This document shows positions 11,658-23,312 of a DNA stretch of 64,000 nt, one piece after another. Below the pieces are notes generated by a model that saw only the letters and a list, made by a program, of their open reading frames with translations, was not told the DNA's origin and ran no database searches. The position numbers were made by a program, and so were the translations under genes. Each line of letters starts with the position of its first letter. Position 1 is the stretch's first letter. This DNA comes from Paramecium tetraurelia. Lineage: Eukaryota; Ciliophora; Oligohymenophorea; Peniculida; Parameciidae. The stretch is taken from assembly GCF_000165425.1 (NCBI RefSeq), contig NW_001798959.1, positions 202,033 through 266,032 on the forward strand, in the 5' to 3' direction.

Positions 11658-12425
11658 ATGGCATTCACACTGCTTTCACTAATAATTCTAATAATGGATA
11701 TTATTCTTATGGCGAATTAAACTTTAAAACCTGTGTGGGGCTCATTCGTCATGATTGTTGCAATTGGGATTATTCTTTATTTGCTCTATTTAGGTTATTA
11801 AGGGTATCGTATCGATTCAATACAAAAGTTAGTTTTAATAGGTCCAAGTGGAGTTGGTAAGACACTTACATATAATTATTTATAATGCACAAACATTTCT
11901 TCATATTAAGGGTTTACAATTGGAACCTCTGAAGAACTCTGTGTTGTTGACACTCCTGATTTTGATCTAGAATCCACCATAGAAATCAGAGAGAAAAGAA
12001 TCACATAATTTTAAGAGTTCTTTATAAAAAATCAAAATTCTATTAGAGCATTTTTAGTGGTGGTTAATTTTGAAAGGACAGATTTAATGAAAGCAAAGAT
12101 CTTAAAAACTATCAAGTATTTGAATAAGCTTAATTCTAATCTTTTTTTATTGGTTACAAACTTTGAATTGAGTGAAAACTAAATTGAAGATGAAGAGAGT
12201 CTAAAAAAAGCATTTGGTTTCTTTCATTTTGAAAAAATTTTATTTCATGATAAGGAAATAAATAATACAGGGTTGAAATAGAAATTATTGTAAATAATGA
12301 ATACAACCCCTCAAAAAGAAATAAATTTGAAAGATACGATTTTTGAAAAATATGGGGATACGCAAGATTAGTAAATTCTTTAATAAATTACTAATTAAGT
12401 GAATTAAAAACAGTAATTAATTTGA
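11658..12425 (+). CDS. Membrane-anchored P-loop GTPase-like protein
   Basis: A single intronless frame of 255 aa from ATG 11658-11660 to TGA 12423-12425. A hydrophobic segment (about residues 27-47, VWGSFVMIVAIGIILYLLYL) precedes a Walker A motif GPSGVGKT at about 62-69. DTPDFD follows at about 99-104 in the G3 position, and LLVTNFE sits where a G4 motif would be. The TM-then-GTPase layout resembles SRP receptor beta. The DTP-x-F-D and the helix after it resemble AIG1/IAN GTPases. The normal NKxD/TKxD specificity motif is degenerate. An in-frame ATG about 17 codons downstream could be the true start. Confidence 0.7.
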
Positions 12426-12554
12426 ATTATTTTAGAAATCTTAAAGACAACTTATTGAGAATTTGATTTATTATTAATATCCTAAACAGCATTGTTAATT
12501 ATGATTAATTATATGCATAGAAAAATTTAAGCGAATAAAAACAATTAATACAAA

Positions 12555-13607
12555 TCAACTTTACTATTCAGCAGCTCTTCTAGTGGCCAATCTTTCTAAT
12601 TCATTTATTAAGACTAATTCTTATCTTCTTCCTGCAGTAACAGCTTCATATTCTACTTCAAAACTGTGGCATAAATCATTTGCATCCTCCAATAAGTTTT
12701 AATTTCTTGATCTTCTGTTTATGGCGGCTTAAGCAACAGCAGTTTATACTGAAATAACTCCTTCAGTTGATTCTAATTTAGCTACCAATCTTGATTTAGC
12801 TTTGTCTAATCTGTCTTAAGTTGTAGTGTACAACTCCTTTTGACCCATAAATTATTAAAGTGCTAATTAATTTTAAGTTGTATATTCAGTCCATGCAGTT
12901 TCAACAGCTCCTCTCAAAGTTTGGAGTAACTAAACAAGTCTTTCAGCAGCACTTGCATCATCCTCTTATGTGATAGCAGCCAAAGCAGCCATTGGTTATC
13001 TAAATTCTTAGATTAATTTGGTTGCCAAAGCTGATTTCAATAGTTTAGTTGAAAGTTCAGCTACTTAAGCTAAACTGACTTATCCCTTAGCTAAAGCGGT
13101 TGCCAAATCGATTGAATCATCAATAGCGTTGATTGCATCATTGAATGATACAGCAGCTCTATTGTAGGATTGAGTATCTTCTTTTCTGGCTGAATTAATC
13201 ATTTCGATGTGTCTTGTTGCAGTGTTCAAAATCTCTTCAGTAGCATCAAGTGTTGCACTAGCCTTGCCTTTGATTATTTTGGCTGTTTTTAAAATGCCAT
13301 TAGCACTTGTAAGTATGCTGTTGGCATCTTAAACTTCCTTTGATCTGTAATCGATTTCACTATCGCATTCTGTTTTTTAAGCATTATAAACTTCATCATG
13401 AATTCCTTATTCTGAAGCAACTTCTGACTTGAATGCATTCAAAATGCCTTTGATTGAGTCAAGTGGATTTCTGGCTTGGATTTTGCTTTCAACTTCTGTC
13501 ATGATTGACATAATGTTTCTTTTATTTGAGTAGTTCAATGGATATTTTTAAACAAATCCTGCTTATGTTATCACTATAATAGCTAATATCCCAAATATTG
13601 CCTTCAT
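12555..13607 (-). CDS. Trichocyst matrix protein precursor (TMP), second copy
   Basis: Intronless 350-aa frame from ATG 13605-13607 to TGA 12555-12557, exactly the length of the copy at 6937-7989 and alignable end to end. Shared blocks include YNAQKTECDSEI, then FNDAINAIDDSIDLATALAK, then AERLVQLLQTLR, and the tail LVLxNELERLAxRRAAEQ. The N-terminus is a signal peptide (MKAIFGILAIIVITQAG). Many differences lie throughout, so this is an old duplication with both copies kept open. The role is a trichocyst crystalline-core component, as for the first copy. Confidence 0.9.
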
Positions 13608-13680
13608 TTAATATTAATTAATTGCATTGACCTATGATTAGAATTTGAAGCAACTTTCTTGAAAAACGGGGAAAACATCC

Positions 13681-13714
13681 CTTTGAATTAACGTAAAGCT
13701 TTGAATTAACGTAA
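13681..13714. repeat. Direct repeat upstream of the second TMP gene
   Basis: The 16-mer CTTTGAATTAACGTAA occurs twice (13681-13696 and 13699-13714) with an 18-bp period, about 75-105 bp upstream of the TMP start. Placement and perfect repetition suggest a regulatory element, but no function is known to me and no copy is visible upstream of the other TMP gene. Confidence 0.6.
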
Positions 13715-14098
13715 GTGTTTATAATTAATTTAAATTCTATTGTACTAATAAAAATTTATCATTAAATGATTTAAAAACAATAACGAATTTTTAAATAATT
13801 TGTTAATTTCTATGGAGAATAATGAACTTATAAAAATTGATATCAAATATTTAAATTGCTTGAAATGGTTGTATATTAAACCTATTTATTTACTTTCTTG
13901 AGAAATATAAAGAATCTACTAATATAGGTCTTACAATATTTTCTGACTTTTATTAGATTGTTAAAATTAAACTATTTACCTTGTATTAGAATAGGAAAAT
14001 CAGGAAAGATCATGTAAAACTGATTATTCAATAATCTAATAAAAATGATATCAATATTTAGAAATAAATATATAATTTATTTTTCAAATGAATTAATT
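13715..14098. other. Divergent intergenic region
   Basis: About 380 bp of AT-rich DNA between the TMP promoter repeat and the J-domain gene. No coding frame seen; presumably it carries the promoter of the plus-strand gene. Confidence 0.5.
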
Positions 14099-15476
14099 AT
14101 GTTAAGATTATTTTATAAGCTTCGGTAATTTCAATTTTCTACAACATAATTTGATCCTTACGTTGAATTAGGTCTCAATTCTTCAGCAACTATGTAAGAG
14201 ATCAAGGATGCTTATATTAGATTGAGTAAACAATGTAAGAAATGTGATTATGCTTTAAGACCATCCTGATATTAATAAATAACATGATTCTCAAGAAAAG
14301 TTTAAAAGAATAGCTGAAGCTTACAATATTCTGAAGAAAACTAAATTTGAAGAGTAAATGAAAGAAGAGTTTAAATAATAATACTATTCTGCTTAATCGG
14401 AAGAATAATTATTTATGGATGTCTTTGGCTTCTATTTTCATGAAAAACCTCAAGAATACTATAAGCCTGAGAATGCACAAAAAAGACACTAGTATTAAGA
14501 AATGCTAAAAAAATTCAAGCGATAAAACAATTCATCCTAGGATAATCAATCAGAATCTCAATATCAAAAACGAGATTTCTCTGATATAAAGATCAATAGA
14601 AAATTTGAGGGTCATTAGGGGACTAAAACGAATCCATAGCAAATATACACATTGATTGCGATTTGTAGCATTGCAATGGGTGGCATTGCTTTTTATATAA
14701 CAATGTTGAGAAAGGCCCCAGAGTTGTAAAAAGAAGTGATTAACAATTAATAAATTAGTATCTTAAGATAATAAACGTAATTAAGACATCAATAAGAAAT
14801 AGATAATATTAAATAAATGTACTCAAATATAAATTAAACTATGTTACGATTCGATCCCAAGTGCAATTCTCTTGATATGCTATTCAATTATACAATATTT
14901 CCTGATCTAGAATTTTACTATGTAAGTCCAGAATTATTTTATTCTGATGAGAAATTCTTTTTAAAATCAAACCAATTTGAAAAAAATCCTATGAGAAAAT
15001 CAAAATTAAATTACAGAATTACTCACGCAATAGAGGCAGAGAGAAGTTTATAGAGTATCTTTGTGCCTGTTAAAGAAGTCTTGAACTAAATAGAATTAAA
15101 TGGAGAATATACACCTCCAGGTATCTTTATGCAATTTTATGGTTATCTGTATTTCAAAATCAGACGCAAACCTATTATTATAGAAAATTTAATAAAATCA
15201 AAAGAATATATATCTCTATTTGACCTTTATTTTCATTACTAAACTCCTTTACCCTACTACTATGATACCCTCAATGAATTTCAAATATTCAATGATGCAG
15301 GCAATACACTCAGTCATTGGGAAGGGAATGTTTATTTTAGTACTAAGTCATTAGACAGATTTTACTTAAAAGGGAATGTCAAGAATATATTTATGCAAAG
15401 ACCTCTATAGGGTAGTGAAACAGAATAAATGTATATGTTGGCATGGGGAAATCATTTCGAACATTTTTAAACATGA
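14099..15476 (+). CDS. J-domain (DnaJ/Hsp40) membrane protein, about 450 aa
   Basis: ATG 14099-14101 to TGA 15474-15476 with one 25-nt intron at 14235-14259, which splits the J domain just before its HPD motif. The J domain (about residues 17-75) has the expected helix II (MQEIKDAYIRLSKQYHPDIN) and FKRIAEAYNIL. A single hydrophobic segment lies at about 185-200 (YTLIAICSIAMGGIAFYI). The remaining 250 aa form an unrecognised, well-ordered domain. The N-terminus (MLRLFYKLRQFQFST) is basic and amphipathic, suggesting mitochondrial import. The protein should recruit an Hsp70; the partner is unknown. Confidence 0.8.
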
Positions 15477-15684
15477 ATTCTTATTAAGATTGTTTTATTA
15501 TAGCCAAATATCTATATGTTTTGTTTTAACTAAATTTTATTTTTGTTAAACGTGTTAAATTATAATCAATAACTTGTTGTATTCTTCAATAGTATCTTAT
15601 ATTCCTTTTATATTATTTTAATATAACTATTTTATTTGTTTTTTTAATAGATAAATTAGTTAATTAAAAAATCGAATAATAAAA

Positions 15685-16692
15685 TCATTAATTAATTTAG
15701 TTGATTAAAGGAATATCTTAAAGAAATGAATTTTCGGAAAGTTATCCTGCTGATAAATAGTACCCACGTTTTGTATCCAAATGTGATCTACCTGTAAACA
15801 ACTTTTAGCTGCTTACCTAAAGCAAACCTTAAAACTAATGGCTCATTATCGAATTATGATTATTAGTTTGATGGTTCGATTTAGATAAGATTAAAAGACT
15901 TGTCTTATTGGGAACACTGTCAATTAATTAAGTGGAGGGTTCTGATAAGACTTTCAACATACTAGAGTACTCTTATTGTAGTGTTGAGATCTGATTTTCC
16001 AATTGATCATATTCATTAATTGAAAATTGAAGATCTGATGAAAATGAGTTCTTATTTAGGAAATTCTCCCACAATCGATAGACCTTTTGCTTATAAATTA
16101 ATTTGAGTGTTGGATCTCCTAATGACACCAATATACAGGTTGGAGATACATCAAAGTTAACAAGAATGAAGGAATCTTGCTTAGTAAATTTGATTCTCTT
16201 ATTGCCCTTTTGTGTGTTTATAAATTTAAGAAGACAGTTAATAAACTGTTAATTTTTAGGTAAATTTAAGAGAGAAGCACAACTCCACATGCCAGTCACT
16301 AATTATTCTGAATTTAGTATAATTCTTTGTCTATCATCAAAACTTATAGTTCCAGATGTCATGTTGTATCGATTTTAAAATGCTTCATTCTGAATGTATT
16401 AAAATTAATGGTCTATAACTTAGAAATTGAGCTAAGGCCCATAAATACTAATTTGTCCATTTAAAACTAGCAATTATATGATGGAATTATTTAATTAAGC
16501 CTCATCATATACCACTGGAAATGTATTGCCTTTCACAATTTCATTACCATTAAAATTGACACTTCTAATCTTGGTTGCAGTCAATAATTCTTGAGCTAAT
16601 TATTCTCCTATTGTTAATTAATCATAGCCTATCTTCCAATCCAGTTTTTAGAGATTTTGGATAAATTTGGCACCTTCCACATATTAATACAT
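15685..16692 (-). CDS. Unrecognised protein, 335 aa
   Basis: A single uninterrupted frame with the TGA-only code from ATG 16690-16692 to TGA 15685-15687; chance openness over 335 codons is unlikely. The product has no signal peptide, membrane segment or familiar motif. It looks globular in the first two thirds, with a short coiled-coil stretch (YDQLENQISTLQQEYSSML) and a Ser/Asn/Gln-rich tail. It lies 95 bp downstream of the WD40 gene on the same strand. I do not recognise the family. Confidence 0.7.
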
Positions 16693-16787
16693 TCGTTAAT
16701 TAATTAATTAAGAGATTTTTTAGCAATAGAATTCAAAAATAGTATATTATAACAATACAATTTAGAATTTACTAAATATGATTGATA

Positions 16788-17997
16788 TCAATTCTTAATA
16801 GCTCTTGCATCTCTCCAGATCTTGCCTTGTGATTCAATGGCCTTAGGCAAAGTTACAAAAGTATTTCCAGTTCTATTAATGTAAAAATTTCCTTCTTAAC
16901 TTATTTACTATAAACAAACACCCTAATTGTCACTATTCAATAAAAATAAACAATATTACAATATCTGAACAGTCTTCTAATTACTAGCCCCAATAATCCT
17001 ATCTCCAGTTTCATTAAAAGATATTGTATAAACCTAACCTGGAAAATCTTATAACTCTGCAACAAAACTGCCATCAATCAAATTGTAGATTCTACCTGTA
17101 TTATCGTTTGAGCCGGTGACAATTTATGTACCTAGAGCTTAGAATATAAAATCAATACCTTATTTATTAAAGGCCAAGTCTTTGATAAAATTTGTATGTC
17201 CCTACAGGTTAAAAAGAGGATTTCCTGGATTCCTTATATCCCAAACATTCGCATCACTAAAAATACTAAGATATTATTAAACTTGTCATGCGCCCCTGTT
17301 GCACACAAGTATCCAGACTAGGCAAATTTACATACTTCTATTCCTTTGGTGTGTTTTTATAATTTACAAATTATTTGGCCATCTTTTGGATCCCAAATCT
17401 TATCAATTTATAAATGAAGTATACAAGTGCATCATTTTCATAACTGGATGATAAAATTTTGTCTCCTTCTGCATTAAAGCTAAAACTTGTTGGTGTTTGC
17501 TGATGCTTTTCAAAGTCGAGGGTTAATTTTCCTGATAAAACATCCCAAATCTTGATCTTCATATTCTAACATCCCGTTGCGGCAATTGTTGATTATGGAT
17601 TAAATCCTCCAATATATACAAAATGTAGATGGCCATTCAATTAATGCAGGCAATTTCCAGTCTCGAGGTCTATAATCTTTGCTTGATGATCTGCTGAACC
17701 TACTAATGCTTTATCACTTAAATTTTTAAATAAAATACTTAGTTCTATTCAAATCAAGGAGACCAATAAACTTCGTAAACAGATCGAAATTCCTTATAGT
17801 TCTTCCGGAGTCGGAATCTACATACACCAGCTTTTCATTATTCTCATACAATATCCTAGTTGAATAATTTAGTTGTTATACTTTTAACCATCGTCAGATA
17901 TAACTAAAGATGTTGGGAATTCATAATGCAATTTAAAGACATTTCCAACTTAAAATGGTAAATTTCTAGGAAATTGAGTGGGCCTTTCTTCTTCCAT
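16788..17997 (-). CDS. WD40-repeat protein, about 350 aa
   Basis: ATG 17995-17997 to TGA 16788-16790 with six short introns, all needed for frame. Several WD units are evident: MKIKIWDVLSGKL, ALIWDPKDGQIICKLQKH, NVWDIRNPGNPLFNLQGH, and GSNDNTGRIYNLIDG. The FN-x-x-GDRI phrases recall DAW1/WDR69-type proteins involved in dynein arm assembly, but that is only a resemblance. The fold should be one beta-propeller acting as a scaffold. Confidence 0.8.
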
Positions 17998-18134
17998 GAA
18001 TCTTTCTTATTAATAGATATTTTAATATATGTGTGATTTAATACTATTGTATTTTTATTTAATGAAGTATTTGATAGAAAATCATTATAGAAATAATTAA
18101 TAAATATTGAGTATAGAATGTATAAATGATTAGA

Positions 18135-20750
18135 TCAACCAGCAGTTCTTTCATTATTTAGACACCCTTGTTTGATCAAATGATTTTTCCATGTGTTTTT
18201 CTCCAATTTCAAATCTTAATGACACAAAGGACATCTCACTGTTGTATTATCATTTCTGCCTCTGCAATCCTCCAAATGTCTATGTTTTATAGAGTTTTTA
18301 CTTGTCATAACCACTCAATAGAATAGCCTCTTTGCATTTGGGACATCTCTTAAACTTCCTCTTATGATCGCATTCACTCAACAAATGATTAGTTAATTCT
18401 GCTATCTCGATTACTTGTCCACATTATGAACATGTAACTAACATAGGACATTCTGACCAAAGATGCTTATCTATTTGATCTGAATCTCTGAAGGAGGGAT
18501 CAACTCTATCGCAATAATCGCATTTGGCTGTATTATGTTAGTCATATTATTATTATTGTTATTATTATTATTATTATTTTTATTACTACTATGGTTTTTA
18601 ATTCTATGTCTGATTCTGATTCCCCTTTTTGGCTCCTTAAGTTTCAATATTAGTTTGAATGATTGCTCTTTATTAATTGGCTTAAGGTTGATGATCATCA
18701 ATATCCCCACCTCCATCGATTTTGTTAAAGAAATCTTCTAACACATCCAATTGGGCTTATCTTACATTTGTCAAAGATTGCTTAAGTCTATTCCCAGAAA
18801 ACTTATACACCTCTACCAGCAGTAAGATGGCTTAAGTTCTAATGGGTTCATTCTAAAACAATGTAATAATAGAATACTTTATCATCCAACAATTTCACTG
18901 CAAAATCAACAATGGGTTAATATGGCATATTAGCATTATTGATTTCATATCTCTTCACTAGTTCTGTTAACATAGCCAATCTTCCGACGATATGCTTAGT
19001 AGAACTTTGCAGTTTTTATTTTCCAACAAAACCTTTAATTAAATGCTAGACACAAATAGCTGGACCAACAGATGGATGATCTGCCATCTATAAGAATGCA
19101 TTCTCAGCTTATTCCTTTCTTTATTCTCCTAACTTTTCCATTAGTGATTATAAGATCCCATCAACATGTTCGTTGAATTCTGCACTTTTATTTATTTTTA
19201 TTTTTGGATGTTTTGCAAGCAGAGATTGTAATACACTTTAAACTTCTAATTGAAACAGCTGCAACTTTATCACCCAAAGTATAATTTATAAGAAGCTATT
19301 GAACTCAAAAAGAAGATGGAAGGGATCCTATGAGTTGACTTAAGTTGGTCTACCAAATCTACTCTTCCAACCATTTTAATCCATCCTCTCTGGCTCCCCA
19401 TTATTTACTGAATATTTTTTAACAGAATTCCTCTGTCAAAATTGGTATTAATGGTTCAGCTTTTTATAGACTCTCTCCTGTCAACGGCTCAGTTGTATCT
19501 TTAATTACAAATTCATCATACATTATTATTATTGCTATTTGTCATCATCAGGATATTGGTTATTATTTTGCTTTTTTAAGGCAGCAGGTACAATCATGTC
19601 TTCATGATGTTAATTCAATTCTTTTGCTACTCTTTTTTGCCTCATTTGTGATGGATCAGCTCTTTGTTCTTCAAATTACGATTATGAAATCATTTCTTCT
19701 CCTTATATTGGCATCTATGGTGGAGGAGCTTAATAAGGAGGAACAAAAGCCATTTAAGACTAAACAGGGGGTGGCTAATATTATTATTATTATTAATAGT
19801 ATTATTATTGTTATTACTATTACTATTAGAATTATTATTATGGCTAATAAACAGGCTATTGATATTACTAAATTATTTTGTAATATTACTGCACTATCTG
19901 GTCTTCGTATCATTGAATCTGGAGCTACGGCATTCCTTAACTTCTCAATTTCCTACTTGATAATGCTAGCTGAATCATAGTCTTCATTCTATATTGCCAC
20001 TGCCTTTCTCTCTTCCAATGTTCTTAATTGAACTCCTATCTATTTTAACCTTTCTATAGCCTCTTTAATCCTTTTGGCTTCCATGAAATCTTCTCTTGAG
20101 ACAGCTATTCATTTTATTTTGGAAATATACCTTTGTCCTTGGCCTCCTCAAGCATTCGTAGTCTTTCAAGAGTATTTTGATCGAATTATGTTTCAAATTA
20201 AATTTCATTATAAAATTCTTTCTATTTCATCTATCCATATCCAGGAGGGGAATCAAGGGGTTCACCAAAGACTGACAAAGCAATAACACCAATTTGGTTG
20301 AAAAGATTAAATTTGTTCACGAAGCATTTTTGAAATACAAATTTCATGAATAAACATGGTGTGTCTATATATACACTTTTTAATTCTCTTGCCTGGTATC
20401 CTCCTCTCTCATTGGAATCCAGGGATAAATACCCCAATTTCTTATATTTGATTTGATTATATTGTGGAGGTATATTCTTATCTGGCATGTGAACATAAAG
20501 TTCAATCTAAACCAATTTGAATATATTATACCTTTGTAGAGATCTTGCAATGATGAGACAAGAATTGAACCTGTCTAACTCTTGCTGCACTAACAAATTA
20601 AATTGCTATTTCTTGGGGATATTCACAATATTTGGGTGCTTGCCAACCTCTGCTTTATGGTGATTGCGTGAGTAATTCAGTCACAGGATAGTCTTAATCT
20701 TCACCTGAACAATACACAATCCTATATTTCAATTTAGAAACTCCTTTCAT
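18135..20750 (-). CDS. CEP104: CEP104 ortholog (ciliary tip/centrosomal protein)
   Basis: Start at 20748-20750, stop at 18135-18137, with several short introns. The N-terminal jelly-roll-like domain matches CEP104 (PQEIAIQFVSAARVRQVQFL, GYLSLDSN, ARELKSVYID, VNKFNLFNQIGVIA). After a coiled coil comes a Gln-rich stretch, then a TOG/HEAT-type domain (LKWLEEQI, DKVAAVSIRSLK, PIRTQAILLLVEVY). The C-terminal paired zinc-finger region has many Cys/His (CPMLVTCSQCGQVIEIAELT, LSECDHKRKFKRCPKC, CPLCHQDL). CEP104 acts at ciliary and microtubule plus ends. Oddity: in the TOG domain (about 19225-19330) the conserved residues change frame without a usable intron. Confidence 0.9.
18545..18590. repeat. TTA/TAT microsatellite encoding polyglutamine
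   Basis: A run of ATT triplets on the plus strand. Read on the minus strand in the CEP104 frame it is a TAA repeat, that is a polyGln tract between the TOG domain and the zinc fingers. Confidence 0.7.
19775..19842. repeat. Imperfect ATT/TAT repeat in CEP104 (Gln/Tyr-rich linker)
   Basis: Mostly ATT triplets broken by a few substitutions. In the CEP104 frame it gives a Gln/Tyr-rich linker just after the N-terminal coiled coil. It is variable in principle by slippage. Confidence 0.65.
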
Positions 20751-21347
20751 AAAATAATATATTTATTGAAAATAAATTAAGTTCAACTATCAAAAATACT
20801 TTTCATGTATTCTTCAGAAGACATCTATTATGATGATTGTATATTTTTTCGAATATCTAAATTGAAATGTTAGATTTTTAATTCATCTATAGTTTCTTTG
20901 CTTTAATTTCTTAAATATGCTTATAATATTTCTTTTATAAATTTTATTATTATTATTATTGTTAATTTTAAACTTCTACATCCTTACTTGTTTATACACG
21001 CATATTTAAAAGTTTGTTATCACATAAAGATATATTTTCTTATAAGATTCATCCAATTTAGTTAATGCATAATATGTGTGATTATTTATAATTAAAGAAT
21101 TAAATTTAACTCTTTCTTCAAATCTCTGATCTCCGTGGGTGTTTTTTGGATAGAGAAATTATTCAATATGTTTTGATATTGGTGTGTAATTAATTTTATC
21201 AATCTAGTAGAGAGATTCAAATTCATTCATTTGAGTGATTGGGAAGTTCAACAAATATGAAAGGATTCCTTTGATGATACCAAAATGACATCAAAATCTG
21301 TCACTATAAATTTTAACAATAATAATAATAATATTTTTACATATATA
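20751..21347. other. Intergenic AT-rich spacer
   Basis: About 600 bp between the CEP104 start and the kinase stop. It includes a short ATT repeat near 20943-20962. No coding frame of protein character was seen. Confidence 0.5.
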
Positions 21348-23212
21348 TCAGATATCAAGTTATTTTATTTTATTTCTTATTTCAATATAATGGCCATAGG
21401 TTAATCGGACAGGTTTGCCATCAGCAATTTATTCAATTTTTGAATCCACAGCAAATTCATAAGGATCCTCGAAACATTCTTAAATGAGAGAAGCCAACTA
21501 AAAGTAAGTGATCAAATAGTCAAGTAGAATTACACCACCTTCAATATCCATGGGCAACAATAGTTAAGTGTCCTGAATCACTATTTTGGATTCTATCGAA
21601 TATTCGATTTCCTTAATAGCACATCTTAAGATAGAGTTTAAAATGATATAGAATGATTCATATTCAGTGAAGTTGTCGTCAAAAACAGCATCAAATTTCT
21701 TATCAACCACCAATAATTATTTTTGATCTGGATTTTACAATGACAACCAAACAGTATTGAATTATAGAGTGTATTTCTGATTATATTGATGGATAGCTGC
21801 ACATAACTTGGTATATTAAGGATTCTGCATATATTATTAGAACTTTTCCAATCCAAGTGTATTTTGTCCGACCATCAATTCATTTAAACAATTCATCTTA
21901 ATCATGATGTTCTTGTTCACTAAGAACATAAGCTTCTCCCTTAAATAAGGAGTTTAAACGAAACGATGCTTATCCATTAGAGCAGAAACCCTATACAAGT
22001 ATCTACAGAAATTTAACTAAGCCAGAATAATGTAATCATTCTTCTTAGATTCGCTCCAACAGTCTTCCTCCCTCTAACTTGAATACTCTTGCTGCATCTA
22101 TTGGCTTATTTAGGATTCCTTCCTTGACTCTTAGACTCTTTTGATTGATTTCAGTGGTTACTACATTATTGATTATTGTGATTGTTTAACAATGACAGCA
22201 TTCTCTTTGCCATAATTTGATTCTCTAGGTTGAAGTGATATGGATTGTTTGTTCTGAGTATCTCCCAAGGGAGTTGCAGCATTATTATTCTAAAGGAGAT
22301 GAGGATGATTGTGTTGTTGATTACTCCTAAACATACTAGAGAACCCATTGCCTTTAATAGGCTAGAGTTCTTGTTTAGACAACCAAATATGGTTTTCCAA
22401 TTCCTCCACAGTGGCTCTTCTGCTTTCATCTACTATCAAACATCTGTAAATAAAATCCTTGCATTCATCTGATATGTGACCTGGGAATTGCACTGGAACA
22501 GTGGCCATCCTTTAAGCTAATTCTCTCTCACTCCCTGCTTACCAGGGCACTTACCCAAATAATAATTCGTAAAGACTTACACCCAAGGCCCAGATGTCCG
22601 ATTTTTCAGAATATCTGTTTTTGAATGCTTGGGGACTCATATACAGGGGGGATCCAACATTGACATTGGGCATTGTGGCCGCAGTTTGAGGAGTGGTAGC
22701 GAATCCAAAGTCTGCTATTTTAGGAACAGACCCCTTGAGTAGGATGTTGGCGGGTTTGAGATCTCTATGAACAATGCCTAATTAAATAGATTAATTGAGA
22801 TACCCCGTTGTTTCATCTACTTGTAACCTTGGATGATGCCGTAGAATAGTTTTTGCATGTTCTGCTCTTTTTAGACTCCTGTTTTGGTTACCAGTTATCC
22901 CAAGTCTCCGGAGTCACAAAACTCGGTGATTAGATATGTATTGTTTTCAGTGTAGTACACCTTATATAATCTCATGATATTTGGAGAATTGAGTTGGGAT
23001 AAGGCTTCGACTTCGGATCTCAGGAGTTGATAGTGCAAAGGAGTCTTGAGTCCTTTTTTATCAATCACCTTGATGGCGACAACCTCATGGGTTTCATCAT
23101 TTCTGCCTTTGTAGACTATGGAACTAAAGCCCTTTCCGATGGCATCTGATAGGGCGTAACTGAAATTCTCTATAACTTTACGCGCGTTGCCTGGGATGGG
23201 TGTGGCAGGCAT
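21348..23212 (-). CDS. ULK/ATG1-like Ser/Thr protein kinase, about 610 aa
   Basis: ATG 23210-23212 to TGA 21348-21350 with one 26-nt intron before the catalytic loop. The kinase domain (about residues 15-285) is complete: GKGFSSIVYKG, VAIKVID, HRDLKPANILL, DFGFAT and GSPLYMSPQ. The last replaces the usual APE, as in several ciliate ATG1-like kinases. A long Gln/Asn/Ser-rich linker and a C-terminal helical domain follow. The arrangement (N-terminal kinase, disordered linker, C-terminal helical region) matches ULK/ATG1, which starts autophagy, but the C-terminal domain is too diverged for me to confirm. Confidence 0.85.
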
Positions 23213-23312
23213 CTATCTTTATTGCTGTTAGACAAGCATAATAATTGTATATTTTTAATTTTTAATTTCAACGGTAAGTGAATAAATTAATTATTATCAT
23301 GAAGGAAAAAAT

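Noticed and set aside
18535-18741. Leu-rich plus-strand frame over the ATT repeat
   Set aside because: It is the reverse of the CEP104 polyGln tract; the zinc fingers on the minus strand establish the real frame.
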